Shown here: positions 13,180-23,099 of the stretch, in pieces
How positions within the stretch are numbered: position 1 is the stretch's first letter
Layout: the number at the start of each line of letters is the position of its first letter
DNA from: Hyaloscypha bicolor E
Taxonomy: Eukaryota; Ascomycota; Leotiomycetes; Helotiales; Hyaloscyphaceae
Direction of reading: 5' to 3'
Assembly: GCF_002865645.1 (NCBI RefSeq)
Contig: NW_020194667.1
Coordinates: 1,759,762-1,823,761, forward strand
Length of the DNA stretch: 64,000 bases
The notes under the pieces: generated by a model
Told to the model about the DNA's origin: nothing
The model's database searches: none
Seen by the model: only the letters and a program-made list of their open reading frames with translations
Position numbers and translations under genes: made by a program

Positions 13180-14284
13180 CTATCTCTGAACCTGGTGGGT
13201 GTTCCCGTCCCCAACGCCGTGCATCACTGGTGTATAGGTCGACAGCTCAACTGGGTTCGAAAAGGTCGGCGACTCACTCGGCGGCGGATAGGACACCTCG
13301 TTCTGACCTGGGGTACTCTGATGCATGGGCAGCGGGAAGTTTGATGTAGTTGGAGAGCCGCTTGAGTACGACGCATGCTTCGGGTTATAGGGTACGGCAG
13401 GAGACGGTTCTTGTGGTGGGTGTTGCTGCTGAACTACCTCGGCAGTGCTGACGTTCGTAGGCGCAGGATGGCTGCGTCGGTGGAGGAATAGCAAGACAGC
13501 GGCGAGGCCGATGACGAGCACAGCGAGGCCGCCGACTACGCCGCCAACTATAGCGCCGACGGGTGGCTTCGGAGGCGTTGGCGGCGGAGTTGAGGTTTGA
13601 CTCTGGGAACCGGTGGTGGTAATAGGACTGAGGCTACTGGAGGTAGGATTCGGGGTACCAGTGGTAACACTAATAGTAGTCGAACTCGGCACTGAGTTGG
13701 ATTTAGCTTGGTATTTGTAGAAGCAAGTTGCTTTGTGAACTCACCGATGGTCGGTGACACCTGGAAGAAGGTCATGGGATTATGGTCTGTTACCCCAAAG
13801 CAAGCGAAGCCTGTGAGGCCAAGAGCTGCACCAGTTGTAGAATATAGGATTTCTCTTCCACATGTTCTACTTGATGTACTATCCAAATATTAAAAGATAT
13901 CCAATTTCCAGAGCTTCAGAATAACTTGCCAAGCATATGTAGATAATGGATAGAGTAGGGTTCCTGATTGGCATGAAGTCGCTGGAATGCAATCTGTGTA
14001 TCCCAACAAGCACCAGCCCCAATTATAGCCTGATGTGGTAACAGTATATCTGCCGTCGGTGAAATAAAATGGTTCGTCTAGAGAATTGATGTTAAACACG
14101 GGTTATATCAATTCGAACTGCTAAACGTACACGAAACTGTTGTGCCTACAACAGTGGGACTCCAGACAGTTGAAATGCCAAAGACCTGCCTCTCTTCAAG
14201 ACGCGCTGCTGGGGTTGGGGCGGGATATGCAGCTCCATCAACCGCAACTAGGCAATGTATAAGGATTAAGATTAGAGGTGTCAT
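13180..14284 (-). CDS. Gene A: signal-anchored, Cys-rich single-pass membrane protein (4 exons, 315 aa)
   Basis: Spliced model on the minus strand: 14284-14131, 14077-13930, 13878-13745, 13691-13180 (948 nt, divisible by three). Intron 1 is GTACGT...CTCTAG (53 nt), intron 2 is GCAAGT...GATAG (51 nt, GC-AG type), intron 3 is GTGAGT...ACTCAG (53 nt); phases are 1, 2, 1. The protein begins with a signal peptide (residues 1 to about 19, MTPLILILIHCLVAVDG) and a PAARLEER pro-like stretch. A six-Cys ectodomain (C74, C81, C87, C101, C107, C127, with CIPATSC) and a Ser/Thr/Pro stalk follow. A membrane helix (about 191-215) ends in HRR, then comes a Pro/Ser-rich cytoplasmic tail of about 100 residues. 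I chose ATG 14284 because it gives a clean signal peptide and has A at -3; ATG 14350 is an alternative. This architecture is common among unnamed Pezizomycotina cell-surface proteins. A wall-sensing or adhesion role is only inference. Its paralogue is gene B. Confidence 0.85.
13879..13929 (-). other. GC-AG intron of gene A splitting a Cys codon
   Basis: The donor is TG|GCAAGT and the acceptor GATAG|T. The nearest GT donor (GTTATT at 13925) would be phase 0 and run into a stop, whereas the GC donor restores the frame and a Cys codon (TG|T, residue 101). The matching intron in gene B has a normal GTAAGT donor. Confidence 0.75.
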
Positions 14285-15144
14285 TTTCACACTAATTCTC
14301 AACGCAAGCGGCAGTCGCAGAGACGAAATGCGAGAGCATTCAGCTGCCATTCTACTTCTTATGGTTCCAGTAAGAGAGCAGGAGGCGGGGTAATGCAAAA
14401 CGTAAAGCCAGCCCCAACAGAGTCAACTATGCAGTGAACAGCCTCTGCTACAATTGGGCGCGTGCATGCTCTGATATGTCATTTCTTAAGACATGAGGCT
14501 TATTGCCTCTAGAAAAAGGAAATACCAAACATGGTATCGAATCAAAGTTGGAGTATCAGAATGCGGGCGTGATAAGACTTGAGACATGCAGATACTTCTC
14601 GACCCGTCTCTTCAGCCGCAGTCTGCGGGTTAACTCAAAAACTAACTGCATCTCAATAAATTATAATACGACTAATACCGCAATCAAGGAAATTTCATGC
14701 CTTTTGTGCTGCTCTATCGTCTTTTGAACTTCCTTAAAGACACGTCGCTTCTCTCCTTGTTGGAGATCTACTTATCCTTCTTCAAGCCTCGGCTCTCTGT
14801 TTCCTGCTTTATATAGGACAAAGAGACAGATTCGACGACTTTGGCCGGGATTTCGTGCTACTACTGACCTTTGGAGAGAATACGGCCCCTGATTAAAAAT
14901 CTTTCGCGAATTTTTATCGTTGTATCCGGAGTTTTCACAGCATCGAGGCCAGACCCCACCGACTCGTCAAAAGCGCTAGTGGCTGCAGTGAACAAAAGCA
15001 GCCTCGTGACACCTTGATCGAGATTCAAGGTTAGCGTTCTACTAGCCGTGTCTACTGAGCAACTAAAAACGGTCCTCCTCCCCTCTTTCCTCCCCTCATC
15101 ATTTACCTTTCGCTGGAATATAAAAGCAATCACCTTACCCCGTC
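14285..15144. other. 5' flank of gene A, no second gene seen
   Basis: Balanced composition and not RIPed. On the minus strand a TATATAAAG motif lies at about 14807-14815, roughly 520 bp upstream of the chosen ATG. It is a possible core-promoter element only if the transcript has a long leader or a leader intron. The open frames here have no recognisable domain, no introns and no preferred start. Confidence 0.4.
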
Positions 15145-15330
15145 TCAATCAAACCATATAATACCTCGACCCATAGGCCCGTGGGGGCTCCCTAGCTGCA
15201 AGAGCCGCACCCTCTTCGCCATTTGCAACTTTTGGTACTTGAACTCATCCATTCCCGCCAGATCCACATCGTGGAATTGCTGGAGCTCTGATTGCAAGGC
15301 TTGCTCCCGCGGTTTGCAGTTCTTTCGCCA
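15145..15330 (-). pseudogene. Short coding-like remnant, helical, about 60 codons
   Basis: One minus-strand frame, open from a TGA near 15330 to a TGA at 15147-15145, reads like protein: PREQALQSELQQFHDVDLAG followed by MDEFKYQKLQMAKRVRLLQL and GSPHGPMGRG. The heptad-like spacing of Leu and charged residues suggests a coiled coil. It has no ATG at its start and no splice partner was found, so it is best read as a leftover terminal exon. Function unknown. Confidence 0.35.
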
Positions 15331-15911
15331 TCAACTATGAATGTGAATTAGTAGTCGTAATTTCAAAGTCGGAGGATAGGCCTTGCAGGCATGCTCCCCC
15401 GACAGCATGTCGCCTTATCCATAACTTTGCAGTAAGTTCGCGGTTCTTTCAATTTCGCAGCAATTTACCGTATCTTCAGCTCAGGACGGCCTGCATGGGT
15501 TGCAAATGGAGGGCGAGGCAACAAAACGGGGATGATTTAGATAGGCCAACGTAATGGACAGACGGGCACACCTCCGCATTTGAATTGATTTATCATTGCC
15601 ACGCCCATTATTCTCAAAGTAGCACGCGAAAAAAAGAAACCACGCCTAATCTAGCTATTGTGAGACATACATGGGTTACACAAGCGAATTATTGGTGTTT
15701 TTCGGACTGTGTGGCGCTTTGTGACGGCCGTCCTCGCTTATTCGGGCTTGCTTTGATATCGAATACCACAATCGCTAACTCGCAAATGGCCCGAGATATG
15801 CAGCCGCCTCTTTACACCTCTTCCCGTGCCTGATCGGCTTGATTGATGCCTTCGAAAGCAGCGCAAGGCTACAAATCCTAGATCATGAATTTCTTGTCTT
15901 TTTATTTAGAT
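15331..15911. other. Intergenic DNA of balanced composition
   Basis: No convincing gene, repeat or RNA. It ends at TAGAT (15907-15911), the left target duplication of element E. Confidence 0.5.
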
Positions 15912-16100
15912 TGTAACGGGTTGGACCCGTGGTTTGGACTCGGTCATGTGACCTTCGTTGCTGTGGCTACGGGGGCGCGTGGCGCGTGGCCCGTGTGTAT
16001 TTAGCTTGCGAGAGAGCGAGACTCTCTTTTTCTCTCCTTAGTTATTTCTTCTTGTATCAAAACCACCAGTTTTCTTTGTATAAAGGCCTGGCCCGTGACA
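15912..16100 (+). repeat. Left LTR of E
   Basis: Begins TGTAACGGGTTGG and ends CCTGGCCCGTGACA, so it keeps intact TG...CA ends. A TATAAAGG box lies near its 3' end (TTTGTATAAAGGCC, 16075-16088). Its pair is 17999-18200. Confidence 0.88.
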
Positions 16101-16194
16101 TTAGAAAGAACTCCTTTAATTGGATTATCGTATGCCAGTATCTGAATCTCGGAGTTCCTAGCTTTTTGTTGAATTTTTTTTCGAATCGGACAAA

Positions 16195-17424
16195 ATGGCT
16201 TCGAATAGCCAATAATTGCCCCCCTAGTGAGCCAATATCCTCTTGGAACGAATTCAAGCCCTCGAGGGCCTTATACAGACCTTACAAGCTCGGCTTAATA
16301 TAAGAGAAGGTTATTGTCGTAATCGGTTGCCCAATATGCCTACGTTTAATGGCTCTCGGAAGGAATACCCTGCTTGGGCAATATAGCTGCAAGCTAAGCT
16401 ATAAGTTAATATAGAAGACAATAAGAAAGTTATTCGTTTTTGGTACTACCACTCTCGATTACAAGAGAAAGCCCTATTACAAGTTATGCCGTGAGTAAAG
16501 AGCGTGGGCCAATAAGGGAAGTCTCGGGGCTATATTGTTAATTAGATACTGCATATAATATGCAAGAAGAAGTGGATAGTAGTAAACGGCAAATAATGGT
16601 ACTTTAGTAAAAGAATAAGCCTTTTGCAGTCTACTTTATAGAGTTTGAATATAGTCTCATAGCTACGAACGGAGTTTTGTAGCCGGTGTTACGGTTATTA
16701 CGATATACGGTACTAGTAGGGGTTAGACTAGAACGAGCGAGGCATCTGGCATCTGAGCGTGGCATCTGTAGTCACCTGATGGTTACACGTGACCCCGAGC
16801 TTAAGCTAGCACGTGGGCCCGTGCGTAGCTCGCGATTATTTAGATCCGAGGCTCCTTCGAGATCCTCTTCTCTCTTTAGCTTTGAATCGTCAAAATAGAG
16901 ACAGTCTAACCACGCCTTCCAGGCCCTAGATCTTGTGCTCGTGACAGCCGGATCAAGTCAAATAATTATTTTTGGAGTCCATTTTCTCAAAGGAGTTTCG
17001 TATAGCTCTAATACCAATAGAAACCCCTGAGAATTTTAAAGGCTATATTATTATTACTTGGCAAGTAGTATTAGACTTGAAACGGGGCTATAGCAAAGGC
17101 TATTAATTAATGAATATAGGCTCATATAATATAATTATGAATTAGGAAACCGCCCTAGAAATATATATAGCCTCTATATCTGGGATGCATATAAAACGGG
17201 TTTTAAAGGACGTAATTAAAGTCCGTAAAGAGAAGGGGCTATATTTATACTATAGTAATACTAGTTATTAAATACGGAATTACTCGTACTTGGTACTAAT
17301 TGAATTAGAAGCTAACTCTAGGAATCATATAGTAAAGATTAGTACTTTAAGAGTATATTAGATTAATGAGGTTCTAGGGGAACTTAATTCTAGTAACTTT
17401 AAAGACGAGTAGATCTCCGGCTCT
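16195..17424 (+). pseudogene. Broken gag of element E
   Basis: Starts at ATG 16195 (MASNSQ) and reads LERIQALEGLIQTLQARLNI and NMPTFNGSRKEYPAWAI, typical of LTR-element Gag. It has internal stops and a frame change near 16490-16520. The second frame reads LDTAYNMQEEVDSSK and FAVYFIEFEYSLIATNG. The solo LTR with its duplicated GCCGG interrupts it at 16682-16951. After that the frame resumes and ends in a zinc knuckle at 17242-17283 spaced C-x2-C-x4-H-x4-C. All four ligands there are Tyr through TGT/CAT-to-TAT changes. The hAT MITE sits just downstream. Confidence 0.8.
16687..16946 (+). mobile_element. Solo LTR inside the gag of E
   Basis: A 260-bp block running TGTTACGG...CTCGTGACA with intact TG/CA ends, flanked by perfect 5-bp duplications GCCGG (16682-16686 and 16947-16951). 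It is GC-richer than its host, contains no coding potential and interrupts the E gag frame. This is what recombination between two LTRs of a full element leaves. No second copy was seen in the window. Orientation is assumed. Confidence 0.88.
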
Positions 17425-17432
17425 ATAGAGAA

Positions 17433-17982
17433 CAGTGTGTCAAAGAACTACTCATGCTACTCATACTACTCATGAATATTCATGAGTAGCGTGAGTAGAA
17501 TATGAGTAGCGTAATGTCCTAAAAATTTGAGTAGAGTAGAGTATATACTCATGAGTGGTATGAGTAGTAATGAGTGGCCGTCACGTGACAATAATAAACT
17601 AAGGTTTATTTAATAATAATTAAATAATAAAGATATTTATTAAGTAGCCCCAGTAAAAGTAAGCTAGGGCTTGTATAAGACTAGCTAAATATTAATTTTC
17701 TATAATAATAAACTAGTTATGCTTCTTAGAATCTTGATTTCCCCCTGACCTTTGGCTCGCTTACTAAGCAATGCCATTGCCTAATTGGGTAGAAACTTGG
17801 CGCTAGATGGGAGGCTTACCTAATTAGGCTAGCCTGTCACGTGGGTACCTACTCACACTACTCATACTACTCATGAGTAGCTTGAGTAGAGTATGAGTAG
17901 AGTATGAGTAGCGCTATAATTGGTTGAGTAGAGTATGAGTAGGACCCACTACTCTACTCTACTCTACTCATTTGATACACTG
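17433..17982. mobile_element. hAT-type MITE with 8-bp target duplication
   Basis: A 550-bp element with inverted ends CAGTGTGTCAAA and TTTGATACACTG (11 of 12 positions pair). It is flanked by identical 8-bp duplications ATAGAGAA (17425-17432 and 17983-17990). Eight-base duplications and CAGTG-like ends fit the hAT superfamily. Both subterminal regions (17447-17575 and 17849-17970) carry many ACTACTCAT / ATGAGTAG repeats in both orientations, the usual form of hAT transposase binding sites. It has no transposase frame, so it would have needed a helper element. Confidence 0.9.
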
Positions 17983-17998
17983 ATAGAGAAGAGGGTAA

Positions 17999-18200
17999 TA
18001 TAATGAATTAGACCCGTGATTTGGACTCGATTATATAACTCGGTCATGTGACCTTTATTATTATAGTTATAAGGGCACGTGACACGTGGCCCGTATATAT
18101 TTAGCTTATAAAAGAGCGGGACTTTCTTTTTCTTTCTTTAATTATTTCTTTTTATATTAAAACCACTAGTTTTCTTTATATAAAAGCCTAGCCCGTAATA
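17999..18200 (+). repeat. Right LTR of E
   Basis: Matches 15912-16100 with G/A and C/T changes (TATAATGAATTAGACCCGTGA versus TGTAACGGGTTGGACCCGTGG) and one extra copy of ATTATATAACTCG. The right end is CCCGTAATA, followed by TAAAT. Confidence 0.88.
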
Positions 18201-18957
18201 TAAATAGTTTTTTTAGTTATAGTTAATATCATATATATAATAGTACAAGAAATCACGTGCTATACTAGAGCTATATGAGAGTTCATATAATAGACTTAAA
18301 GTAATTAACTTATAAGCTAGCTATAAAAGAAAATCTAAAAATAAAAATAAATATAAAATAAAGTATTTTTTAGGAACCTCTAGTTATTTGAATAAAATTA
18401 CTTAATATAGGTATAATAGCAGGAATAAAGCAATGAAATAAGGCTTAAAGATCTATAATTCCAATATCTTAAGAATCTAAAGCTAAGGGAAAAAGAAGTG
18501 AGGTGTGGCAGTAGATAAGTAGGTATAGCTAAGACTACTAAAACGCCAAACTTGATTTAAATCTTAGCTTAAAACCTTAGCTAAAAACAATCCCTTTATC
18601 TAAAATTAATTATATAATACTAGCTATTATAATAAGCTCTAATAAGTTTAATAATAAATAAATAAATAATTGTACTAATTAATAAATATTTATTATTAAT
18701 AATAAGTCTAAATAATAAGAAGTCTAATAAAATTTGCTTCTCTTGCCTTTTATTTTAATTAATTAATTTTTATATTAGTTCTTTAAAATATATAATTAAA
18801 TTAAAATATATTAAAAAAATTATTATATAATACTATTATATATATTATAATTCAGCTTCTAATCTAATTACTTAACTAGTATTACTTATATTTATTACTT
18901 TTTATTATTTCTAATTATTTTTAAGTTATATAATTATATATATAATATAGTTATATT
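18201..18957. other. AT-rich DNA without identifiable genes
   Basis: AT content rises quickly across this stretch, marking the end of island 1. No frames, terminal repeats or known motifs were identified. Confidence 0.5.
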
Positions 18958-19305
18958 ATTAAGGGAATATATATGAAATATATATATAAGAAAATTTAAA
19001 ATATTAAGTTCTTTATAAACTAATATATTATAAGATATATATTAATATTCTTATAGCTTTTTATATTTTAGTTTTCTTTTCTTTAATTTTAAATTATTTT
19101 TATAAAAAACTATTTACTTTATTTTTTAAGCCTTAAATATTATATTTATAATAATATTTAAAGTTTAATTTCTTTAATCTTATAAAGAATTTTAAATAAA
19201 CTAATTTAAAACTTAAAATAAAGATATTAAAATAATAAAATCTCCGAAATATAAATAAAAGACTTTAAAGTAATAAAAGTAAAAATTTTAAAAATTTTAA
19301 AGAAA
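18958..19305 (+). repeat. Family B fragment (LTR end plus start of gag)
   Basis: About 18958-19164 aligns with the second half of the B LTR (TTCTTTATAAACTAATATATTATAAG...TTTATAATA). The next 140 bp follow the B1 leader and gag start in the same order. It is truncated on both sides and strongly RIPed. Confidence 0.75.
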
Positions 19306-21287
19306 TTAATTATTATAATAGAAATTGAACTAATATTTAAGATAATTATATATTCTTATATAATTCTTTAATTCTTTTCTTTTTTTTATATTTAGCCTTT
19401 ACTTTTCTTATAAAGTAAATATTAAATAATTTAATATATATTTTACTTATATAATATTTCTTTAATTCGTAAATACTTCTAATTAAATTCTTATTCTATA
19501 TTTTATTTCTTTTATTTCTTTTTAATATTTAAACTTTTATAAAAATATATTAATAAAGTATTAAAACTCTTTCTTAAAAATTAAATATTAAAAAACTTCT
19601 TTTAAAAGTTATTTTTTAATTAAGTTCTAAAATAATAAATACTTATAAGCTAATAATTTAATTACTTTATATAATAAGCTTATAGTAAACTAGCTACTAT
19701 TTTTAGCTAGTTTAGTTACTATTTTCTATAGCCGAGTTATTAAAATCTCGTATTATTCTATTACTCGAATATTTAATAGCTAAAGTAATAAAGAATTAGA
19801 GATCTTAAAAGTTTATAGAAATAGAGACTTAATATTAATATTCTTCTATTTTACTAGTATTTAAATAAAAATACCTAGCTTAATACTTTATTTTAGCTAC
19901 TTTTCCTTAATTTACTATATTTCTAGTATATTAGATATAAGATAAATTATTGCCCTAATAGATTCTATAAGAATTAATAAATAATATAAAAATAATAACA
20001 ATATTATATTATTCTAAATTTTAATATCTTAATAATATTTTTAAAGCTTTCTTTAGAAAATAATTAATATATATTATTTTAGGCTTTAAAAAATAATATA
20101 TAGTATTAATTATATTATTATTATTTTATTAATACTTCCTTAGTTATATATTATTATTATTTCTTTTTCTTTTATAAATAGTAAAATAAAGTATTAGATA
20201 ATAGTAAATATATTAATAATTAATTATAATTAAGAGAGAAATAGAGCTATATTTACGTGCTTTTATATAGAAACTATTATTAAAAATTCTTAATAAGTAA
20301 AACAAATAAATATAGCTTTTGAAACTAAATTCTAAAATAATTTTCTTTTTTAATTATAATAAATTATATTATTTTATATATAAATATATAATTAATAATT
20401 AAGATTTTTAAGACTCGGCTATTAGCTAAGGAAATCGCGAACTAGAAAATATAAATATCTCGAATTCTTTCTAAAATAAAAGCTATAATATTTATTATCT
20501 AAATATAATTTAGTAAAATATATTATTTACTAAAAATGAAATAGAATTTCAAATTAGTAATATTAAATAATATTTCTTTATTATTACTATAATTAGTATT
20601 TTATTATATATTAGTTTATAAATATAGCTAAAGCTATAGTTAATAAAAATACTAGTTAGATTTTAATAGAATTTTATATCTTACTATTTATTAATAAGTT
20701 TAAAGTATATTTTAAAAAGTTATAAAATATTAAATAAAAAACTAATTATATTTTATAAATAAAATAATATATTTCTATTATAAAGAATTATAATAAAGTT
20801 ATTAGCTTTTACTATTTTATTTATAAGGCTTTTATAAATAGCTTTATATTACTTTTAGATTTAGCTAAAGCTAAATTTAAATACTTATATTATATAATTT
20901 ATAATAAATTAATATATATTATAATTAGATTAATATAGCCTTTATATTTATATTAAATTTTATATATTCTATTTACTATAATTATATAATAAAAGATATA
21001 TAAATGCTCGAATTTAATAATTTTCTTTTATAATAATTACTTTATTATCTTTTTTATTTCTTATATTATTTAAAGAATATTTAGTTAATTCTGAAATCTC
21101 TCTAATAAAAACTTAATAATAGGATATATAATATTAAGTACTATATTTTATAGAGTTATAATATTATTATAAAGAATAAGTATTACTCTTAAAACTCTAA
21201 TACTTATATAGCTATTTAATTATAGCAAAATCTATTAATTATATATAATTATCTAGTTAAGATACTATAAGAATAGCCTTAGCTTTA
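19306..21287. other. AT-rich DNA interrupted by element C1
   Basis: Old repeat sequence, probably continuing at 29125-29375 on the other side of C1. A plus-strand stretch near 20405-20490 (KTRLLAKEIAN...KIQISRILSKIKA) recalls a helix-turn-helix part of a transposase, but the match is too weak to name. No ends were found. Confidence 0.4.
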
Positions 21288-21292
21288 ATATC

Positions 21293-21590
21293 TGTAATAT
21301 ATATAGGGACGTATATAACTTAAGGGCATGTAATGAACCTCGGATATTACGGGTATTAATTAGGGAATTCGGTAGCCCTTTAATATCCCAACTAACTACT
21401 ATTTATATTATATATATTAGGCTTATAAATTACTAATTATATATATACTATTAGGGCCTCCTATTTAGAGGGGGCTTCCCTGGACCTTATAGGAGGAACA
21501 GAGATTAGTTCTATACTGAATTTAATATTATGGTTTTATAATATACTAATTTATTCTATTATCTTATTACCTACTAATAAATACCTTATA
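21293..21590 (+). repeat. 5' LTR of C1
   Basis: 298 bp, TGTAATATATATAGGGAC...AATACCTTATA. Four LTRs of this family are present (also 28822, 29414 and 36921), all exactly 298 bp. Confidence 0.93.
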
Positions 21591-21634
21591 AGCTAATCTC
21601 TCTACCCTTAAAGAAAGTAGTTTAATAAGTAATT

Positions 21635-23090
21635 ATGTCTCGAAATCTGCAAAATATATAACCCCTTACCAAAGCTATTTCTATAGAGAAAGTTAACTAG
21701 ATTAATCCCGATATGGGTAATAGCAAAGGCTTATCTAATACTTTTAATAGGGCCCCTCAGGAGCCTCCGAGAGCTAGTAATAATAACGGAAATAATTCCG
21801 GTAATAATTAAGATACCGAGATTAATACCCGAGTCACTATTACCCAAGCTACGGAATAGGGCTTATATACTAAAATCGAAGCGCTCTAATAAAAGCAAGA
21901 ATTAGTAGATATAATTAACTAGTATATCCTATAGTTAGAGTAATATAAGGGTATTTTTAGGGATATCTTGCGATTTACTATATTTTATAGAAACTCTATT
22001 TATAAGTCTATTTCCTTTTCCTTAGTAATTCTTACTAGGGAACTTCCTGAAATAGGATTAGAACCTATTTCCTTTTCTAATATAATAAGCTTTAAGAGTA
22101 ATCTTAATACTATTTGTTAGGAGCTACTATATAATATCCTAAAGATATATTTGGACCGAGAAAAGCTTCTTAAGGTCCGGATACCTGACTTATATTATAG
22201 AAAGTTCTTTAAGAAATAGAGAATATTTGTATTTTCTTGGGAGGCGGTCTTTAGAACCTAGCCTTAGACTTATAATAGATACTTTTCTAGAGTTAACTTT
22301 ACTATAAGTGCCTTTAGGGACGAACTTTATAATATTTGGGAAGCTATAATAAAGTAAAGTCTACTATTATATAAGGTCTATTAGGAGTGATTTAAGGCCT
22401 ACTTGGCTAATATATTCTAAGTACCTTAAACCCATTAATAAGATGCCTTTAAGGAACTCCGAGATCTTTATTAGAAGAATAGTAAGATAGTTACTGAGTT
22501 ATATACTCGGATAATTAGTCTTGAAATTAACTAGAACCTATGCCCTGAGAAAGACCGGATCCGGATTCTTAATACTATTTTATCTAACTATAAGACTTAT
22601 TAGATACTTATATCTATTTTCTTAAAAGATAAGGTAATATCTATTTCCGAATAGCTTAAGAAAGCTCAGAAAGCAGAATATACTACTTATCCTAAATTAA
22701 GGAAAGTAAAGGCAGGGAAGTCTAGTAAAGGTAATTCTGCCCCTAAGAACTCTAACTTAGCGAATTCTGATTTATAAGGCTATTAAAAAAGGAAGAATAA
22801 GTTCCGAAAATTATATAAGAAACCCTTAGATAGTATTTTGGCTCTTTTAAGGCCTTAATAGAATACTAGTTCTACTTTAGGTATAGTTTATTAGACTTAT
22901 AGATAAAAAGAATATTTCTCAGGAAATATAAAGTATTCCAAGTATACCAAATAGGCTCGGTAGAATCCTAATAAGGCCAAAATTATAGAAGAGTTAAGGT
23001 ATTTATAGAAGCAGGTTAATACTATTACTATAGAGAAGTACTCTAGAAAAGATCCTCCTAAGAAATAGAGAAAAGAGAAGGCTAAATCTT
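21635..23090 (+). pseudogene. RIP-inactivated gag of C1
   Basis: Begins at a preserved ATG (MSRNLQNI) 45 nt after the LTR. Readable pieces include NTFNRAPQEPPRASNNNGNN, ARELP-like ILTRELPEIGLEP, and SFKSNLNTI. Stops are TAA/TAG at Gln or Trp positions. In the sister copy C2 the start codon at the same offset is ATA (29756), a G-to-A change. Confidence 0.8.
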
Positions 23091-23099
23091 AAATATTAA

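Larger units (their letters stand above)
15912..18200 (+). mobile_element. Short gag-only LTR retrotransposon E, carrying two nested insertions
   Basis: Left LTR 15912-16100 (189 bp, TGTAACGGG...CCCGTGACA) and right LTR 17999-18200 (202 bp). They match closely except for a 13-bp duplication in the right LTR around 18026-18042 and C/T, G/A differences concentrated on the right side. Flanks TAGAT and TAAAT look like one target duplication with a single G-to-A change. A purine tract (AGAGAAGAGGG) precedes the right LTR. After removing the solo LTR (16687-16946) and MITE (17433-17982) with their duplications, only about 1.07 kb of internal sequence remains, showing gag but no pol. The element is therefore internally deleted or non-autonomous. 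RIP damage is mild at its left end and grows rightward. Confidence 0.88.

Noticed and set aside
14861..15148. Minus-strand 95-codon frame upstream of gene A
   Set aside because: No domain, no signal peptide, atypical start; codon pattern is not convincing and it may be leader sequence.
15585..15833. Plus-strand 82-codon frame
   Set aside because: No ATG start, low-complexity composition, no recognisable motif.
15929..16303. Plus- and minus-strand frames over 15929-16303
   Set aside because: They span the left LTR of E and the leader; not a host gene.
16686..16898. Plus-strand 70-codon frame
   Set aside because: It lies wholly inside the solo LTR and has no start at its beginning or family likeness.
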